Assembly: GCA_964626405.1 (NCBI GenBank)
Contig: CAZVFE010000047.1
Coordinates: forward strand, 1-13,773
DNA from: CAZVFE01 sp964626405
GTDB lineage: Bacteria; Bacteroidota; Bacteroidia; Cytophagales; Spirosomataceae
DNA length: 13,773 nucleotides
Reading direction: 5' to 3'
The notes beneath the pieces are model-generated. The model ran no database searches, had not been told where the DNA came from, and saw nothing but the letters and a program-made list of their open reading frames with translations. The position numbers and the translations under genes are program-made. Below are positions 1-7,020 of this stretch, in pieces. The first letter of the stretch is position 1, and the number at the start of each line of letters is the position of its first letter.

Positions 1-25
1 TCTAGTATTTTTTTTCTCCACATAA

Positions 26-1606
26 TTATTCAAATTCAATTTTACAATAATTTATTCCCATTGCATCCAAATGTTTACGATGTACATTTAATCGATTTTT
101 GAAATCTTCATAATTCTTTTTCTCCTTTACAGACCAACCCACTTCAGACAATGCCAAAGCTCTTGGGAAGGTCATATATTCAGCATAGACCCCACTTGAA
201 ATGTATTCAGTCCATACATTTGCCTGAACGCCAATAATATGCTGTGCCTCCTCATCACTTAATTCATCCAATTCTGGTTCAAATGAATAGGATTTTTCTA
301 AGGGTAAAAATCCTCCAATTGCTAAAGGTTGAGTTTTACTTTCAGCTTGGTAATAATCTAAATAATAATATGAATTCGGAGACATAATTACATCATGACG
401 CTGTTTTGCAGCCTCTATTCCTCCTTTTGTTCCTCTCCAAGACATTACCGTGGCATTTTTTGATAATCCCCCCTCTAAAATTTCATCCCAACCAATGATT
501 TTTCTGCCCTTCGAACTTACAAATTTATCAATTCGTTGAATAAAATAAGATTGTAATTCATGCTCATCCTTCAAGCCTTCTTTTTTAATTAAATTTTGAG
601 CAAATCTAGATTCCTTCCATTGATCCTTCGGACATTCATCTCCGCCAATATGAATATATTCCCCCGGGAATAAATCCATTACTTCCGTTAATACATTTTG
701 TAAAAATTCAAAAGTCGCTTCTCTAGGAGAAAAAACATCCTTTGATACGCCCCATTTCGTTGCAACCTCATAAATTTTGTCCTGGTTGGATCCTAATTGC
801 GGATAGGCCGCTAATACAGCCTGTGAATGCCCCGGCATTTCAATTTCAGGCACAACCGTTATAAATCTTTCAGCTGCATAGGCCACCACTTCCTTAATTT
901 CCTCCTGAGTATAATAACCTCCATAGGGCTTTCCATCAAATTTTTGATTTCTATAATGACCCTCCATCGTTTCTTTTCTAGTAGAGGATACCTTGGTCAG
1001 TAGGGGATAGCGCTTAATTTCAATTCTCCATCCCTGATCCTCCGTTAAATGCCAATGGAATCGATTTAATTTATAAAAAGCCATTAAATCTAAATATTTC
1101 TTGATGAATGAAACTGGGAAAAAATGTCTTCCCACATCCAACATTAATCCTCGATATTTCATTCTTGGGGAATCCTCAATCTGAACAAAGGGAACAGATA
1201 ATGATTTTGCATGGTCAAAAATTTCAGCTGGAAATAATTGATATAAGGTTTGAAGGCCGTAAAAAGCTCCATGTGGATTTGAAGCACGAATAATTACCCC
1301 ATTTTTATTTGAAACTAATTTATATTCCTCCTCATCTAATCCATCTATTTTTTGAAATACAATACCTTTATTTCCTTTGGTTTCCACCTTTAAATCCCAA
1401 CCGGTAGAGCTTTTTATTTGGGATTTTAAATTATTTGCCAAGGATAAAAAGTCAGGATCCATACTAATTATTTTCGTTTTGGCGTTTAAATTAAATTCCC
1501 CATTTCCTTCTGTAATTTTCTCCGGAATAGGAATGATATGGATATTTTTTTGACTGAATACTTGAAAATTTAAAAATAGACAAATAAGGATTATTATATT
1601 TTTCAT
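26..1606 (-). CDS. Exported beta-N-acetylhexosaminidase, glycoside hydrolase family 20
   Basis: This 526-residue enzyme should remove terminal beta-linked GlcNAc (or GalNAc) from chitin oligomers, glycoproteins or peptidoglycan fragments, in the periplasm or outside the cell. Residues 1-19 form a signal peptide ending in VFSQ. Residues about 20-140 match the small GH20b domain. The TIM barrel starts near Y151 with YRGLMLDVGRHFFPV and continues with FHWHLTEDQGWR at 183-194. The catalytic pair of the family is D323-E324 in HIGGDECPKDQW, where the Asp orients the substrate acetamido group and the Glu is the acid/base. A WTEY motif near the C-terminus lines the sugar pocket in this family. Length is normal for a single-domain bacterial GH20, with no carbohydrate-binding or sorting domain attached. 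It diverges from the lytic transglycosylase gene across only 45 bp. The family call is firm; the natural substrate is not known. Confidence 0.95.
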   Translation of the reverse strand: MKNIIILICLFLNFQVFSQKNIHIIPIPEKITEGNGEFNLNAKTKIISMDPDFLSLANNLKSQIKSSTGWDLKVETKGNKGIVFQKIDGLDEEEYKLVSNKNGVIIRASNPHGAFYGLQTLYQLFPAEIFDHAKSLSVPFVQIEDSPRMKYRGLMLDVGRHFFPVSFIKKYLDLMAFYKLNRFHWHLTEDQGWRIEIKRYPLLTKVSSTRKETMEGHYRNQKFDGKPYGGYYTQEEIKEVVAYAAERFITVVPEIEMPGHSQAVLAAYPQLGSNQDKIYEVATKWGVSKDVFSPREATFEFLQNVLTEVMDLFPGEYIHIGGDECPKDQWKESRFAQNLIKKEGLKDEHELQSYFIQRIDKFVSSKGRKIIGWDEILEGGLSKNATVMSWRGTKGGIEAAKQRHDVIMSPNSYYYLDYYQAESKTQPLAIGGFLPLEKSYSFEPELDELSDEEAQHIIGVQANVWTEYISSGVYAEYMTFPRALALSEVGWSVKEKKNYEDFKNRLNVHRKHLDAMGINYCKIEFE

Positions 1607-1651
1607 ATTGAGGTCTAAATGTTTTAACTTTAATAAATTTAAAGAATTTCT

Positions 1652-2659
1652 ATGATTAAGGAAATAATAAAAAAGATATTTAGTTTATTTTTTATCCTTT
1701 TATTCAGTTTTAAATCCTATGCCATACTCCCAGATACCCTTTCTTTGGCAAATGTTTCGGTTGTATTAAGTCCAAAAGCAAAAGATATAGTAGAAACAGA
1801 ATATCTTTTATTAGGGAAGAATTTGAATTATGTAAATTCTATGTTGGATAAGGTGAATTTATATATGCCAACGGTTGAAAAAATTCTAGAAGAAAACAAT
1901 GTTCCGCTTGATTTTAAATATTTATGTATCCAGGAATCTTCTTTAAATCCATCTGCCGTATCCTCTTCCAATGCAGTTGGTTTCTGGCAATTTAAAAAGG
2001 AAACTGCTGTAGAGATGGGAATGATTGTGAATAGTCAAGTTGATGAACGAAAACACCTAATTGAATCTACTCGAGGAGCTGCCAATTATTTTATCAAAAA
2101 TAATGCATCCACCAATAATTGGGTAGGGGCTTTATTATCTTATAGATTAGGATTAGGTGGCTTTAAAGCAACCAAATTTTCAAAAGATTGGGCAAATAAA
2201 GACCTTATTTATTTAGACGAAAAAACAGATTGGTATATTTTAAGATATTTAGCGCATAAATTATTTTGGGAAGGTGTAATCAAACAATTTGAAAAAGAAA
2301 GTATTCAAAATATTGAAATGCTTAATGCCTCAGGAATAAGTATTCAGGAATTTGCCGAACAAAATAATCTTGATTCTGTATTATTGAAAACGCATAATCC
2401 CTGGCTTTTAACAAGTAATATTCCTCAAGATAAAAATTATCTCTTATTTTATATTAAAACTAAGGAAGGTGAATCGGTTGAAAATCCATTATCTCCTTAT
2501 TCATCTGATTCCAATCAGAAGACACATACCGTACAACAAGGGGAAACATTTTTTGGAATTGCTAAATTTTATGAAATAAATCTGGATGATTTAATAAAAT
2601 TGAACCCTTATCCTTATAAAAATGGATTAAAAATTGGAGATATATTAAAAATAAATTAA
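1652..2659 (+). CDS. Exported lytic transglycosylase with C-terminal LysM (MltD-like)
   Basis: This 335-residue protein should cleave the MurNAc-GlcNAc bond of peptidoglycan, leaving 1,6-anhydroMurNAc ends. Residues 1-24 are a basic then hydrophobic signal peptide ending SYA; no lipobox is visible. The SLT domain spans about 75-215. E95 in the IQESSLNPSA motif is the expected catalytic glutamate, followed by the family motif AVGFWQF and by GAANYF. One LysM repeat sits at about 291-335 (THTVQQGETFFGIAKFY, then NPYPYKNGLKIGDILKI) and should bind the glycan backbone. E. coli MltD carries more LysM repeats, so this is a short version. The ATG at 1652 is the start that gives a proper signal peptide. 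The cyclase-family gene begins 35 bp after the stop with no clear promoter between, so the two are probably co-transcribed. Confidence 0.92.
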   Translation: MIKEIIKKIFSLFFILLFSFKSYAILPDTLSLANVSVVLSPKAKDIVETEYLLLGKNLNYVNSMLDKVNLYMPTVEKILEENNVPLDFKYLCIQESSLNPSAVSSSNAVGFWQFKKETAVEMGMIVNSQVDERKHLIESTRGAANYFIKNNASTNNWVGALLSYRLGLGGFKATKFSKDWANKDLIYLDEKTDWYILRYLAHKLFWEGVIKQFEKESIQNIEMLNASGISIQEFAEQNNLDSVLLKTHNPWLLTSNIPQDKNYLLFYIKTKEGESVENPLSPYSSDSNQKTHTVQQGETFFGIAKFYEINLDDLIKLNPYPYKNGLKIGDILKIN

Positions 2660-2694
2660 TTTCAATTCAATAATTTATTTTAAAACCTAACCCA

Positions 2695-3489
2695 ATGAAA
2701 AAAAAATATTTACTTTTTTTAATTGCTATTTATTTATTTAGTAATTGTTCCCCGCAAAAAACTCCTAATTTCACGCATTTAGTAGATTTAACTCATTCTT
2801 TTGATGAAAATACCATTTATTGGCCCAATGACACCAATAAATTCCTTCATCCTCAAAACTTTTATGGTGAAACTGAAAAAGGCTACTTTTACTCTTCCTA
2901 TGGATTTTCCTCTCCTGAACATGGGGGAACCCATTTGGATGCCCCAATTCATTTTGCTGCTAATCATCTTACCATCGATGAAATTCCTTTAAAAAACCTA
3001 ATCGGGATGGGAGTGAAGCTAGATTTACGAAAACAAGTAATGGGTAATCCAGATTATCAAATCTCTATTCAAGATATCAAGGAATGGGAAAAAAAGAATG
3101 GTGAAATACCCACAGGGTCAATCGTTTTGTTTGAAACTGGTTGGTCAGATTTTTATCAAGACTATGCCAAATACCTCGGCACCGCATTAAAAGGTGAGCA
3201 AGCCTTAGCCGATTTGCATTTTCCAGGAATTGAACCTCAAACTGCTCAATGGTTAATTGAGAATCGTCAAATTTCAGCTGCTGGCCTGGATTCCCCATCC
3301 TTGGATTACGGACAATCCAAATATTTTGAGTCCCATCAAATACTTTTAGGAAATAATATTCCTGGTTTTGAAAATTTAACAAATTTAAAAGAAGTACCTT
3401 CAAAAAACTTCCTTGTGATGGCACTGCCAATGAAAATTAAGGGAGGATCTGGTGGACCTTTAAGAATCGTGACTGGGGTCTTGAATTAA
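2695..3489 (+). CDS. Cyclase-family (kynurenine formamidase-like) metal hydrolase, probable lipoprotein
   Basis: This 264-residue protein belongs to the cyclase superfamily (Pfam Cyclase), whose members include metal-dependent arylformamidases and isatin hydrolases. The metal-site motif HGGTHLDAPIH is complete, with H76, H80, D82 and H86. The opening LVDLTHSFDENTIYWP (residues 29-44) is the usual N-terminal strand signature. The N-terminus has lysines, a hydrophobic stretch and LFSNC with Cys18, a plausible Bacteroidota lipobox, so the mature protein is probably a membrane-anchored lipoprotein in the periplasm. Asn just before the Cys is slightly unusual, so ordinary secretion is possible. 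There is no kynureninase or tryptophan dioxygenase gene nearby, so a role in tryptophan breakdown is not supported. Family membership is firm and the substrate is unknown. Confidence 0.88.
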   Translation: MKKKYLLFLIAIYLFSNCSPQKTPNFTHLVDLTHSFDENTIYWPNDTNKFLHPQNFYGETEKGYFYSSYGFSSPEHGGTHLDAPIHFAANHLTIDEIPLKNLIGMGVKLDLRKQVMGNPDYQISIQDIKEWEKKNGEIPTGSIVLFETGWSDFYQDYAKYLGTALKGEQALADLHFPGIEPQTAQWLIENRQISAAGLDSPSLDYGQSKYFESHQILLGNNIPGFENLTNLKEVPSKNFLVMALPMKIKGGSGGPLRIVTGVLN

Positions 3490-3512
3490 TGAAATTTTTC
3501 GATTTATATTTG
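3481..3512 (+). promoter_or_regulatory. Bacteroidota-type promoter for the barrel gene
   Basis: TATATTTG at 3505-3512 is an exact match to the TAnnTTTG -7 element of Bacteroidota. CTTG at 3480-3483 (TTG core 3481-3483) lies 21 bases upstream and can serve as the -33 element. The upstream half overlaps the last codons of the cyclase-family gene. Transcription would start around 3516-3520, giving a leader of only about 11-15 bases before the ATG at 3531. This suggests that the barrel gene can be expressed separately from the two genes before it. The call rests on motif and spacing only. Confidence 0.5.
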
Positions 3513-3530
3513 CATTCATTTTAGGATTGA

Positions 3531-4856
3531 ATGAAGAATTATTATCTGTCTATTTTAGTATTATTTTTATTTAACTATTCATTTTCACAGTCTTTAGACG
3601 TTTCTAGAGCAGAGGATTATAGGTTGATTAATCCAATTATTAAAGACTCTTTAAAATCCTTTCATATAGGTGGTGAATTCCGTCTAATGGGACAGCTTTT
3701 TAATAATTATAATTTTCTTCAAAAAAACGCAGGTTATCCTGATCAAAGTTTTACTCGTTTATATCACCGAATTTTTCTTTATTCAGATTATAAAATATCA
3801 GATAATTTTCGAATTTTTGCTCAGATTTTATCCTCCGATAAATGGAATAAAAATACTCCTACCACAGAAATTGAACGCAATGATTTGTCTTTTCACCAGC
3901 TATTCGCAGAAGCAAAAATTTCGAAAAACGCTTTATTAAGGATTGGAAAGCAAGAATTATATTTTGATTCAGAACGAATTTTAGGAATACGTGAATTACC
4001 CAATAACCGTAGAACAACTTTTTCCGTCAATTACCATTATTTCTTGAATAAAAATAAAGAATTGAACCTTTTTTATGCACGTCCCTTCAAACAGAATTTT
4101 AAAACCTTTGATGATGAAATCCTTCCAGATTATTTTTATGGAATAAATTTTCACAATCTATTTCCCAAAAAAAATCCCCAATATAATTTGATGCTTATCT
4201 ATTCCTATCAGGATAATATACAATTATTAAACCAAGTAGGAGGGGATAGAAGGCTAACCATTGATTATCATTTTAGTGGGATTAAAAGTAATTTAACTTA
4301 TTCGGTAGAATCTGCAATTCAATTAGGGAAAATTGGGAATTCTAAAGTTTTCGCTGGGATGTTTTTAGGTGATTTAAATTATCGTTTAAATGAAAAATTT
4401 AGCCTTCATTATGAATTACATGGAGCAACGGGCGATAATAAAACGAATGATTCAAAAATTAATACGTTTAATACCTTATATTCTAAACCCTTTTTCGGGC
4501 AATCCCTTTCCTTTAATATTGCCAATATTATTTCCAATGGAATTGGATTGAATTATCTAGCAAATTCAAAACATCAATTAGGTGCAAATCTAATCAATCT
4601 TACAATTTTGAATTTGGAAGATGCCATTTATTCACCTAAGATGACAGTGGATAAATATCTAAACAAAAATGAAATTTTAGGAAATATTTCACATTCAGTA
4701 GCGAATGCAATTTTCATTAATTATACTTATAAAATAAACGCTAATATTTCTAGTATTTTGAATATAACGTATTCTAAACCAGAAGATTATTTAATTCGTT
4801 TAGGATACCAAAAATTTCAATCTTTTTATAATTATCGACTTACCTATAAATTTTAA
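3531..4856 (+). CDS. Alginate-export-family outer membrane beta-barrel protein
   Basis: This 441-residue protein resembles the alginate export barrel family (Pfam Alginate_exp). Residues 1-20 are a signal peptide ending NYSFSQ. The family hallmark is visible at about 136-161: LRIGKQELYFDSERILG followed by RELPNNRRT. The rest alternates short amphipathic strands rich in Tyr, Phe and Asn with loops, and the chain ends in YRLTYKF, a terminal aromatic typical of substrates of the BAM machinery. It probably forms a passive outer membrane channel. In Bacteroidota such proteins are often found without any alginate biosynthesis genes, and none is seen here, so the cargo is unknown. The gene follows the cyclase-family lipoprotein by 41 bp and has its own promoter-like element in that gap. 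Confidence 0.8.
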   Translation: MKNYYLSILVLFLFNYSFSQSLDVSRAEDYRLINPIIKDSLKSFHIGGEFRLMGQLFNNYNFLQKNAGYPDQSFTRLYHRIFLYSDYKISDNFRIFAQILSSDKWNKNTPTTEIERNDLSFHQLFAEAKISKNALLRIGKQELYFDSERILGIRELPNNRRTTFSVNYHYFLNKNKELNLFYARPFKQNFKTFDDEILPDYFYGINFHNLFPKKNPQYNLMLIYSYQDNIQLLNQVGGDRRLTIDYHFSGIKSNLTYSVESAIQLGKIGNSKVFAGMFLGDLNYRLNEKFSLHYELHGATGDNKTNDSKINTFNTLYSKPFFGQSLSFNIANIISNGIGLNYLANSKHQLGANLINLTILNLEDAIYSPKMTVDKYLNKNEILGNISHSVANAIFINYTYKINANISSILNITYSKPEDYLIRLGYQKFQSFYNYRLTYKF

Positions 4857-4877
4857 TAATACTTATTGTATTATTCT

Positions 4878-4914
4878 GGAATTTTTTTTAAAAAATTTAA
4901 GAAATTTTTTTTCC
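4878..4914. terminator. AT-rich hairpin downstream of the barrel gene
   Basis: AAAAAATTT (4890-4898) and AAATTTTTT (4902-4910) are exactly complementary around a three-base loop, flanked by GGAA (4878-4881) and TTCC (4911-4914). It lies 22-58 bases after the barrel stop codon and is followed by more T-rich sequence. It has almost no G-C pairs, so it would be a weak terminator. In such AT-rich DNA it could also be chance or a bent-DNA tract. Confidence 0.3.
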
Positions 4915-4920
4915 AAATTT

Positions 4921-4949
4921 TTTGAATTTGAAATATTCTGTTAAATTTG
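4921..4949 (+). promoter_or_regulatory. Orphan Bacteroidota-type promoter in a convergent spacer
   Basis: TAAATTTG at 4942-4949 matches TAnnTTTG exactly. TTTG at 4921-4924 lies 17 bases upstream and can act as a -33 element; the spacing is a little short. It faces right in a spacer where both flanking genes end, so it serves no annotated protein. No open frame of useful length follows: there is no ATG from 4950 to 5040, and the GTG at 4949 reaches a stop after six codons. Confidence 0.4.
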
Positions 4950-4955
4950 TGTATA

Positions 4956-5046
4956 ATTCAAAGATATAGAATTTAGAATTAATTAATAATACTACTTAGG
5001 CGGATTGAATAAAGGCTCGGGATTTTTCTGAGTCTTTATTGTTTTT
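4956..5046 (+). ncRNA. Candidate small RNA ending in a strong hairpin
   Basis: An exact TAnnTTTG element ends at 4949, and a 13-bp hairpin followed by GTTTTT ends at 5046. Together they would define an RNA of about 90 nucleotides, with a start estimated at 4955-4958. The 5' half is AT-rich and unstructured. The hairpin has two G-U pairs in the plus-strand RNA, which would be A-C mismatches on the minus strand, so the stem is better formed in the rightward transcript. No RNA family is recognised. The alternative is simply a terminator for the two convergent genes with a chance promoter match. Confidence 0.3.
5008..5046 (+). terminator. Strong 13-bp hairpin with T-tract, possibly bidirectional
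   Basis: AATAAAGGCTCGG (5008-5020) pairs with CTGAGTCTTTATT (5028-5040) along all 13 positions, two of them G-U, with the seven-base loop GATTTTT. GTTTTT follows at 5041-5046. This is the classic form of an intrinsic terminator for rightward transcription. On the minus strand the same arms pair with two A-C mismatches, and the hairpin lies 38 bases past the glgB stop, so it may also stop glgB. A further arm, TTAGGCGG (4996-5003) with CCGCCCAA (5051-5058), encloses it with one mismatch. Confidence 0.7.
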
Positions 5047-5077
5047 ATGGCCGCCCAATAATAGTCTATTAAAGAAA

Positions 5078-6976
5078 TTAAAATCCTAATATTAAAACAG
5101 AAAGAGGAGGTAAATTAATTGAAATTGAAAATGCCTTTCCATGGAATGAAATTTCCTCCGTCATGGTAGCTTTAGAACAAGGATAATTCGATCCACCATA
5201 TTTTTCCTCATCTGTATTGAAAATTAATTTCCACATACCCGGAAGAGGTACTCCAATTCTATAATCATTTCTTGGAGTCGGCGTTAAATTGAAAACGACT
5301 AATGCTTGTTCCTTTGGCTTTTGTCCTTTTCTCAAGAAAGAAATAACTGAATTGTTGAAATCATTCGACTCAATCCATTCAAATCCTTCAGACTCAAATT
5401 GTCTAGAATAAAAAGCCGGACTATTTCTGTATAAATGATTTAATTCTTTTAACATGGTTTGGACGCCCTTATGTGGGGCAAATTCCAATAAATGCCAATC
5501 TAAACTTTGAGAATGATTCCATTCTTCTTTTTGGCCAAATTCTCCTCCTTGGAACAATAAGGAGGTTCCCGGATGCGTAATTTGTTCGGTTAATAATATT
5601 CTTAGATTAGCAAATTTCTGCCATTCATCGCCTGGCATTTTATTCAATAGAGATTGTTTTCCATAAACTACCTCATCATGAGATAATGGTAGACAAAAAT
5701 TCTCTGTAAAAGCATAAATTAAAGAGAAAGTAAAATCATTTAGATGATAATGGCGATGTACAGGATCTTTTTCAAAAAATTTCAGTGTATCATTCATCCA
5801 GCCCATCATCCATTTTTGGCCAAATCCTAAGCCCCCTTGATAAACCGGTCTAGTAACACCTGGAAAGGAGGTAGATTCTTCAGCTATAATCTGAATATCT
5901 TTATATTCTCCATAAATATGGACGTTCAAATCTTGAAGGAAAGATATGGCATCCAAATTATGATTTCCACCATATTGATTTGGTTCCCATTCTCCCTCAT
6001 TTCTTGAATAATCCAGATATAACATAGAGGCTACTGCATCTACTCTTAGGCCATCCACATGGTATCTATCGCACCAAAAAGAGGCATTGGATAATAAGAA
6101 GGAACGAACTTCCTTTTTACCATAGTCAAAAATATAGGATTGCCAGTCTGGGTGAAATCCTTTTTTAGGGTCTGGATGTTCAAATAAGCAACCTCCATCA
6201 AAATTTCTAAGGCCATGGTCATCTCCTGGAAAATGAGATGGCACCCAATCGAGGATTACGCCAATTCCCTCTTGATGAAATCTTTCCACCAAATGCATAA
6301 ATCCTTGAGGATCTCCAAATCGGGAGGATGGGGCAAAATAACCTGTAAGTTGATATCCCCATGATGGAGCATATGGATGTTCCATTACTGGCATAAATTC
6401 AACATGAGTAAAACCCATTTCTTTTACATAGGGTACTAATTTATCAGCAAAATCATCGTAGGATAAATAAGAATTTTCCAAGGTTTTCATCCAAGAACCT
6501 AAATGAACCTCATAAACAGACATGGGGGCTGAAAGAGAATTTTTTTCCCAACGATTCTTCATCCAATCTTCATCTTTCCATTCCTTCCAAGTATTCCATA
6601 CAATGGAAGCAGTTTTAGGAGGAACCTCACAAAACAAACCAAAAGGGTCCATTTTTTCTAAAAATTCTCCTTCAAATGTTTCAATTGAATATTTATAGGA
6701 TTCACCACATCCAATTCCTGGAATAAAACCCTCCCAAATACCAGATGAATCCCATCTTTTATATAAACCATGTTCGTGTTTGTTCCAATAATTGAAATTT
6801 CCCACTACATTAACTGTCTTGGCATTGGGGGCCCATACGGCAAAAAATACACCCTTTTCTCCTTCTAAATCAATTTCAAAAGCTCCAAGCTTTTCATATA
6901 ATTTAATATGCTTTCCATTTAAAAATAAAGCAACATCAAAATCAGTTAATAAAGAATAAGGTTTTACTTCAGCCAT
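5078..6976 (-). CDS. glgB: 1,4-alpha-glucan (glycogen) branching enzyme, GH13
   Basis: This 632-residue cytoplasmic enzyme transfers alpha-1,4 glucan segments to form alpha-1,6 branches in glycogen. An N-terminal CBM48 domain (about 30-120) contains FFAVWAPNAKTVNVVGNFNYW. The GH13 barrel starts near 150 with SVYEVHLGSW, as is usual for branching enzymes. The nucleophile is D313 in DGLRVDAVASMLYLDY, the acid/base is E366 in AEEST, and the transition-state Asp is D434 in LSHDEV. A beta-sandwich domain fills the C-terminus. The length suits the class that lacks the extra N1 domain of E. coli GlgB. Synthase (glgA) and glucose-1-phosphate adenylyltransferase (glgC) genes are not in the window. The start lies 44 bp after the stop of the symporter gene on the same strand, so both are probably on one transcript. 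Confidence 0.95.
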   Translation of the reverse strand: MAEVKPYSLLTDFDVALFLNGKHIKLYEKLGAFEIDLEGEKGVFFAVWAPNAKTVNVVGNFNYWNKHEHGLYKRWDSSGIWEGFIPGIGCGESYKYSIETFEGEFLEKMDPFGLFCEVPPKTASIVWNTWKEWKDEDWMKNRWEKNSLSAPMSVYEVHLGSWMKTLENSYLSYDDFADKLVPYVKEMGFTHVEFMPVMEHPYAPSWGYQLTGYFAPSSRFGDPQGFMHLVERFHQEGIGVILDWVPSHFPGDDHGLRNFDGGCLFEHPDPKKGFHPDWQSYIFDYGKKEVRSFLLSNASFWCDRYHVDGLRVDAVASMLYLDYSRNEGEWEPNQYGGNHNLDAISFLQDLNVHIYGEYKDIQIIAEESTSFPGVTRPVYQGGLGFGQKWMMGWMNDTLKFFEKDPVHRHYHLNDFTFSLIYAFTENFCLPLSHDEVVYGKQSLLNKMPGDEWQKFANLRILLTEQITHPGTSLLFQGGEFGQKEEWNHSQSLDWHLLEFAPHKGVQTMLKELNHLYRNSPAFYSRQFESEGFEWIESNDFNNSVISFLRKGQKPKEQALVVFNLTPTPRNDYRIGVPLPGMWKLIFNTDEEKYGGSNYPCSKATMTEEISFHGKAFSISINLPPLSVLILGF

Positions 6977-7020
6977 ATTATTGAGATCCTAATTAAGTAA
7001 GTTATGTAAAAAAAAGGATT

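Noticed and set aside
1108..1293. Plus-strand open frame of 61 codons inside the hexosaminidase gene
   Set aside because: It lies antisense to a well-conserved catalytic domain, has no recognisable protein features and no start context.
3077..3430. Minus-strand open frame of 117 codons inside the cyclase-family gene
   Set aside because: The sense strand encodes a clear family protein; the antisense product has no signature and its composition mirrors the sense codons.
2695..3489. Kynurenine formamidase (kynB) in a tryptophan pathway
   Set aside because: The metal motif fits the superfamily, but there is a lipoprotein signal and no other tryptophan-degradation gene nearby, so the specific name is not justified.
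4996..5014. Similarity between the spacer (GGATTGAATAAAG) and the barrel start region (GGATTGAATGAAG, 3524-3536)
   Set aside because: Twelve of thirteen bases agree, but in the same orientation, so the RNA could not pair with the mRNA; in AT-rich DNA this is likely chance.
4950..5060. 6S-like RNA in the convergent spacer
   Set aside because: The hairpin is closed with a seven-base loop and lacks a large central bubble that would mimic an open promoter.
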